Below, in pieces: positions 58,111 to 64,000 of a stretch of DNA of 64,000 bases. Every line of letters starts with the position of its first letter. The stretch's first letter is position 1. The stretch comes from Diplocarpon mali (Eukaryota; Ascomycota; Leotiomycetes; Helotiales; Drepanopezizaceae), in the NCBI GenBank assembly GCA_024741835.1, contig JAENRP010000053.1, forward strand, positions 128,715 to 192,714. The letters run 5' to 3'. The notes under the pieces were generated by a model, which was not told the origin of the DNA, made no database searches, and saw only the letters and a program-made list of their open reading frames with translations. Made by a program: the position numbers and the translations under genes.

Positions 58111-60514
58111 TCAGGCCACCGCGCCTCCAGCAGGGGGTCCCTTATCCGCCGGCTTCTCGGGCTGACTCCCTGGAATCGGCGGGAGATCTGGGAGGTTTCC
58201 TCCGGAAATTGGTCCGACGTCAGGGATTTTAAGAGGAGCCTTCGGTAACAAGACCTTACCCTGAAGCTTCTCGCCCTTGATGACTTTGAAAGCCTCGTCG
58301 CGGTCGAGAGTCTCGTACTGGACGAGGGCTTGGGCAAGGAGATCGAGCTCCTTGCGCTTGCTGAGCAGGAGCGCCGTGGCGCGCTCGCGGCCCTCCTCGA
58401 TCATGCGACGAACTTCGGCTTCGATGAGCTCGCGTGTGCCAGCCGAGAGCTTGCTGTAGTTCGACGCGAGGTCGACATTGCCGAGCTTGTCCGACATTCC
58501 GTAGCGGGTCACCATGGCATAGGCGATCTGGGTTGCTTTTTGGAGATCCTGCGAGGTGATGTCAGTGCTGGTGATGTACGGGTGGGAGCGGGACACTTAC
58601 GCTAGACGCACCGCTTGTCACTTTCGTAGCGCCGTACCTGATCTCCTCCGCGACCTTGCCTCCCATACAGACATCAATATGGCTCTGGAGTTCCGTCATG
58701 TCCTCGGAGTATTTGTCCATCTTTGGTAGGTGCATGGTCAGGCCTAATGCCTGGCCTCGTGGCATGATGGTGATCTTGTGGAGAGGGTTGAAGCCGGCAG
58801 TGAACATGACGATCAAGGCGTGGCCAGCTTCGTGGTATGCCGTCGCTTCCTTCTCTGCTTCGGTGATGAACATGCCCTTCTTCTCGGCACCCCACATGAT
58901 CTTCTCCCGGGCCCATTCGAAATCAAACATGGAAACAACTTGAGCCTTCGCCTTGCTGGCATGGACTGCAGCTTGGTTGATGATATTTTCGAGTTCGGCT
59001 CCAGAGCATCCGGGAGTCGCAGCAGCGAGCACCTCAAGACTGACGTCTTTCGCAGTAACGACGTTCTTCATGTGGTGCCGCAGGATAGCCATTCTTCCAC
59101 GGACATCAGGCAAGCCCACAACAACATTTCGGTCGAATCGTCCAGGACGGGTAAGAGCCTTGTCAAGCAATTCGGGGAAATTGGTAGCGGCCAAGATGAT
59201 GACGCCACTATTTTGTTCGAAACCATCCAATTCGGTGAGCAGCTGGTTGAGGGTTTGCTTGACATAAGCCGCATCCTTGGCGTTTCGCTTGCCACCTATA
59301 GCGTCAAGCTCATCAATAAAAACAATCGCCGGAGATTTTCCCTTGGCAGCAGCGAAGAGCTCGCGGACTCTCTTGGCTCCAACACCAACGTAGACCTCGT
59401 CGAACTCAGATCCGGACATGAAGAAGAAAGGAACCCCGGCTTCGCCGGCAACGGCACGAGCAAGGAGCGTCTTTCCAGTCCCAGGAGGGCCAACGAGCAG
59501 GACACCCTTGGGGAGCTTTCCGCCGAGGGTCGAGAATTTGTCGGGATTCTTCAAGAAGTCGACCAGCTCCTGCAGCTCCTCTTTCGCCTCGTCACATCCG
59601 TGGACGTCGCTGAACCGGACATTCTGGTGCTCGGCTTTGGCCTCGTTGCCGTTCTTCCCAGGCGATATCTTCTTGAGTCCTTGGAAGGCTTCAATGATCA
59701 TCGTTACGATAATCAGGCTGAGATATGTCGCGAGACCAAAGTAGAGAAGAAACTTCGTCCATTTGAAAATGATGCTGCCGATCGTTTCCTCGACAACGAC
59801 ATGGATGGGCCCTTCCTTGCCTCCACTGATCGTCGCTCCGTGGGAAGTAGCCAGATTGGCACCCTTCGTCTTCGCAGCGATTGCTTGTCCAATGACCTGT
59901 AGTTGAGAATTGCTAAGATTACTGTCCTGGGCGCCGAAGTTGGTCGTTTTGACATCACCGCCTTCGGATCTCCCCAACATCCCCAGCGCGACATGGTACA
60001 AATTCTCGGAGGCCTGGTTTTCGGCAAAGCGTTTGCTCGAGTACCTATCAACAACGATGGCCGGCATATCGGCACGGATGAGGGCTTGGTAAAAGGCGTA
60101 TTGTGAGGTGGCGCTGTTTGGGTTCTTGTTGGCTATCTCCTCCAGATGCGCAAGTGTGTTCCGGGACGTGACGCCACCAAAGATGGATCTCCTCTGCAGT
60201 CTGTTTATTGCGCCAAGCCGAGGCTCGGTTTGCTGAAATTGACGTTGAGAGAGTCTTGTAGAAATGTGCCGGGTCGGGGAAGGAGAGAAGGTGGAGCGGG
60301 CGACGGGGTTCGCAGTCCGGAAGGTGCCTCTCGGCATCGCGGCAGCCATCTGACGAACGATGAATGGTGCTCGCGGCATGGCAAAGAATATCTGAGAAGC
60401 GATTGCTGAAGAAGAGAACGTGGGCAGCTCTCGCCGACGATCGGGATACTCGACACGGGCTGACTGAAATGACGGCGTTAGCATCTCTCTCTGCGTGTAT
60501 TTCGACGCCGACAT
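58111..60514 (-). CDS. YME1: Mitochondrial i-AAA protease (Yme1/FtsH family)
   Basis: Two exons, 60514-58601 and 58548-58111, phase 0, 783 aa. A basic mitochondrial leader is followed by one transmembrane segment near residues 253-275 ([20 protein letters not shown]), the i-AAA arrangement. The AAA module has Walker A GPPGTGKT (342-349), Walker [11 protein letters not shown] (397-406), and RPGRFDR (456-462). The M41 peptidase site is HEAGH (561-565). It degrades misfolded or surplus proteins of the inner membrane from the intermembrane space as a hexamer. The C-terminal tail is Pro/Gly-rich. The 5' end is unsure: the ATG at 60514 gives 45 extra residues, while the ATG at 60379 ([20 protein letters not shown]) gives a better leader. 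Confidence 0.93.
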
Positions 60515-62202
60515 ACCAGAGATAAAGAATGTGCCGCAGGCCTAACATCTTGAGCTCGTCGCTCGCTGGATCTCGGTCTCGCGGTACGCACCGCTTGCTG
60601 GCCGAATCCTATCCTCCACGGCGCCGCCATCGCGTTCGACGCCATCGGCCACATCCCCGTCGTCGCAGCCGCCAGTCTCTGCACCCGGTTGTCAGCCGTC
60701 ATCCACATCACCCATCTCCGGGACATCCTGACGTCCCCCCGAATACATACCGGCGAGGCAGCGGTGGGAAAGGCCATGGTCACACGCAGCCCGGGACAAG
60801 ATCAACACGTCCGCCTCCTTGCACGCCCTCAAGAACAGGACTGCCGGCCCGTGATGTGCAGAATATTCCGGATACAGAGGTAAGGAATGTACAAAGATGC
60901 TCGGTCGGCCTCGAGCTCCGAGGTGTGCGGTGGCGAGACCAGATGCTGTAGACAGCACGGGTGATGCCGTTCGGGGCTGTGAGGAAGTTGACGAGAGTGC
61001 GCTAGTCCATATACGGGAAGCGTGGAAATTTTGCCGCGTGTCCCCGACGTCAAGATTCTGGCTCTGCCGTACAGGTACAGTCCTGCATCGAAGGCGTGCG
61101 ATTAAAGTTATATCCACAGCAGTCGGGAGCAACCGGGTGGAGACGATCAAACCACAGATAGTCAGATCTAGAGGGTTGTCGCAAGTGCCCGAAACCTCAA
61201 CTTGACGATTTCTCCAAACTCGCTCGGGGGAATCAAGGATCGGGCCAGCACTTGGGCTTCTGCTGCTTGGGTTTCCCGCGCGAGACAAGAGCCGGTAGTT
61301 ACGTACCCCCGAGGCTATTCACTTTCCTATCGCTCGCTCTGCACTTACTTTCATCCTCACAGTCACATTCAAGTCCAGTGGCCGCACCAGCGTTAGTTAT
61401 TACCGTTTTTTTGCTTACTATTGCTACAAGTACATTGCCTATCCCTTATGTATCCAACGTGAAAAGGATTTCCGAGATGATTACCCAGCTATTTCTTCGC
61501 ACCACTCATATCGCATGCTCAGTACAAAGAAGCTGATGCTCAACCTGATATTTGGGTACTTTTCCCCAAAATCGGTTGGAAACCTCCACGGCGGTCTCAT
61601 TGCAGACCTACAACACAATCGGAAAAAAAAAGAAAAAAAAAAAAAGACAGGAATGGGTGCTGATTAAAAATACATCGAGAGACTGATGGGCCATGAGCGA
61701 GACAGAACAGAAAACTAGGAGCGAAGCAGACGAACGCCCTGTCGCGCAGTGGAAATGAAGAGAAAAGGACGCCCCGACCCCGTGGGGGGATGTGCGGCTC
61801 TCGGACGCTATTATGGTCTGGTGATTCGTCAAAGACGTGTCGGCTTGCGAGTGTATTATGCAACGGATACGTCGTGATCAGGTCGGAACTTGTGGGGAGC
61901 GTCAAGCAAGTGCGTGTGTGCACGTGTCTGTGAGTGATTGCTTCGTCGACGTGGTCAAGGTGCCGGCGAGACGAAGCGGGGTGAGTCTTGCGGACGCGCC
62001 GGCGTGTGGATTCCCGTCGCTACGAGTCCCTGCACGATGTTCTGAGGGGAGCGGTTCTGTGAGTCCCGCATCTCAGTCTTGGGGTATAAGCTGCCGGTTC
62101 TATAATACAAAGTCGCTGGCGGCGACACGAAAAGAGAGCCCCTGGCTGCAGGTGCTGGAAGCCCGCTCGTCGGCAGTGTTGGAGCATACGCATGGGAGCG
62201 GT
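60515..62202. other. Intergenic DNA, no gene seen
   Basis: Promoter of the i-AAA gene and 3' flank of the C2H2 gene. A-rich homopolymer runs at 61622-61646. A 198-codon minus frame at 60692-61288 has no domain. Confidence 0.5.
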
Positions 62203-63619
62203 CTACAGGTTCTCGATACGAGCGCTCGGCATCTGTAGGGATGGGTCGTCGAAGTTCTCAACCTTCCACGGGTCGTGGAAGACGTGGACTTGGGGGTAGG
62301 CCGGCATCTGGCTCACGACTTCGATGGAAGGTTGGTAGGCAGCTGTGTTGTCGTACCATTGCCCTTCTTGCGGCGGCGCAGGGTGGTGATACGGCTCCGG
62401 GACTTGAGGCTGGTTGATGGGCGCGGGTGGCAAGCTGGGGTGCTGCAGGTGGTGGGGGATTGGATGCGGGTACTGGATCAAGGGCTGCTGCTCACCAGGA
62501 GACGAGCTCTGGAGGGCGTAGGTGGCGGCTTGCGCAGGCGGGTGGTGCGTGTAGAAGGGTTCTTGCGATACGGGGCTCGCTCGCGAGGCGGTCGAGTAGC
62601 TGCTGGGACTGCTCTGAAGAACCTCCAGTCTTTCCAGTTGGCGCGGAATCTGATACGTCTGAAGGGGCGCGGGATTGGTGTTCATCGTGGCCACCCCTGG
62701 GTTGTTCTGCTCTGGGACGTAGTAGGACGCGTGGGCTGGGAGGCTCGGGGCTCGGTGCACAATGTGATGGTGAGGGTGCAGGTGCTCTTGGAGGGGGCCC
62801 GGGTAGTGCGGCGGGCCTCCTCCCGACATACTGTGGCGGTGGCTGGCGAACTGCTGTTGCATGGGAAAGGCCTCAATCTGGTGGTGACCAAAGTCCGCAA
62901 ACGAGTTTGCGCGGTGCATGTTGTGGGCGTGGGGAGCGTGCTGTGAGACATGCAAGCTCTGAGGCCACTGCACCGAGCCCGGGTGCTGTGGGGTGGAAGG
63001 CGACTCTCCCGAGTCCGAGTCCGAGGTATCACCATCATCCAGTTCCGACGAGTGAATCCCTCGCTGGTGTGACCGCCGCTGGTGCTTCACCATGGTCGTC
63101 TTCCTGCAGAAACTACGAGGTGTGAGTGACGATCCCAGCTGGGCGAGTCCGCGGCACGAACCTTTTGAGACACCCGTCGTGGGCACACTTGTAGGGCCGT
63201 TTCCCCGTATGGATTCGTCGATGACGAGCCAGACTCGAAGACTGGTTCTCCATTAGCAGCTGCCCAACCAACCGAGAACACCGAGGAGGGTCTTACATCG
63301 GAGAATCGCTTGCCGCAGCCGATGTGTTGACATTGGTGAGGCTTCTCCCCAGTATGCGTCCGGATGTGGACAGTCAGGGCGCTTCTCTGGATGAAGCTCT
63401 TCCCGCACCCCATCGTCATACAGGAGTAGGGGCGCTCGTTGGTGTGGATGCGGTAATGTCTCTGGAGGTCCGATTTCCGGTTGAAACTCTGGAGAAGCGC
63501 ATTAGCTGGCCGTTCGGCCCTCGTTCTGCTGGTCGAAGGCTCACTTTGCAGCACGTTTGCCAGTCGCACTGGAAGGGCCTGGCGTTGGGCTCGTTCTCAA
63601 CCAATTCCATGACGTCCAT
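62203..63619 (-). CDS. C2H2 transcription factor with four zinc fingers
   Basis: Four exons, 63619-63545, 63488-63297, 63241-63162 and 63112-62203, all in phase, 418 aa. Fingers: C18/C23-H36/H40 ([20 protein letters not shown]), C48/C53-H66/H70, C78/C83-H96/H100 and C108/C113-H126/H131, joined by TNERPYS, TGEKPHQ and TGKRPYK linkers. Each of fingers 1, 3 and 4 is cut by an intron. The rest is His/Pro/Gln-rich, with an acidic [21 protein letters not shown] segment after the fingers, as in known fungal members of this Krueppel-type group. It is a nuclear DNA-binding regulator with unknown targets. The gene ends 381 bp from the window edge; a further 5' exon beyond the edge is possible, but [16 protein letters not shown] gives a plausible start. 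Confidence 0.9.
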
Positions 63620-64000
63620 CCTGACTCTCCTTCACAGAGTCCCCTGGCTCAAAAGGTCTCTGCGCAGTTGGCGGAAGGTGGCGGCCGACGTTCTCGTTGT
63701 TTTGTCGAGATGAGACACGAGAGAGTGTACGGCTCGATTCGGAGAAGCCTTGACGGGCCCACGTTCCAAGAAGCGATATGCTCCGAGGGTAATGGGGGGA
63801 GGAAGTTCCGAAGACTCTTGATGCGAAGAGGGAAATGCACAAACCCGATGGTGTGCGCTGAAGCAGACTGGGCCAGGCGAAGATGTGTCGCGACACGTGG
63901 TAGAGGCGTCCAGCGCGGTGCTGAAGGCAGCTGAGCGTTGGACGGCGACGTAGGGTAGGATGCCGAGTCGGATGCCGAGTCGGATGCCGAGAGAGGGGGG
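63620..64000. other. 5' flank of the C2H2 gene, with tandem repeat at the window end
   Basis: No further exon identified. The last 42 bases hold a 12-bp tandem repeat (see next entry). Confidence 0.5.
63959..63991 (+). repeat. 12-bp tandem repeat GATGCCGAGTCG, 2.75 copies
   Basis: Full copies at 63959-63970 and 63971-63982, then a partial copy; it may continue beyond the window. Confidence 0.9.

Noticed and set aside
58778..59902. 374-codon frame opposite the i-AAA protease gene
   Set aside because: Antisense shadow; the minus strand holds all AAA and M41 motifs.
1..64000. CRISPR arrays, operons, ribosome binding sites
   Set aside because: The window is fungal nuclear DNA; the tandem repeats seen have no spacer structure.

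Overview
The window is nuclear DNA of a filamentous ascomycete (Pezizomycotina). The evidence is short introns of about 46-185 nt with GT-AG ends and CTAAC-type branch sites, and fungus-specific families: a HET-domain protein, a Zn(II)2Cys6 regulator, a CAP20-like perilipin, a DSC-complex rhomboid-like protein and a DUF7896-like zinc-finger protein. Class cannot be fixed by reading; Leotiomycetes or Sordariomycetes fit best. Sixteen protein genes could be joined exon by exon with reading phase kept throughout, and there is one tRNA gene and one clear pseudogene. An assembly gap (six N) lies at 5469-5474.

Layout. 1.5-1.65 kb: a tRNA-Gly(GCC) gene, minus strand, with two interruptions. One is a normal anticodon-loop intron. 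The other, in the D arm, has every mark of a spliceosomal mRNA intron; this is the main discovery candidate. 2.6-11.3 kb: a putative type II membrane glycosyltransferase, a CAP20/perilipin-like lipid-droplet protein and a HET-domain protein, all minus strand, with long GC-rich, microsatellite-bearing intergenic DNA. 12.9-19.0 kb: an OS-9/Yos9 ER lectin and a zinc-finger protein. 19.0-32.3 kb: a gene-poor accessory block with a decayed GMC oxidoreductase, one intact gene for a secreted protein of unknown function, and an AT-rich gene desert that looks like mutated repeat DNA. 32.3-46.3 kb: a Zn2Cys6 regulator, a DSC2-like gene head to head with a cis-prenyltransferase gene, an ING/PHD protein, a leucine-rich-repeat-like protein and a 2-oxoglutarate/Fe(II) oxygenase that appears to use a GC-AG intron. 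48.0-63.6 kb: a PLP aminotransferase, V-ATPase subunit a, the mitochondrial i-AAA protease and a four-finger C2H2 regulator, all minus strand.

Most genes are housekeeping genes: ER quality control and glycosylation (OS-9, DSC2-like, cis-prenyltransferase), vacuolar acidification and mitochondrial proteolysis. No biosynthetic cluster, CRISPR array or intact transposon was recognised. All functions are from motif recognition by eye; no database search was run.
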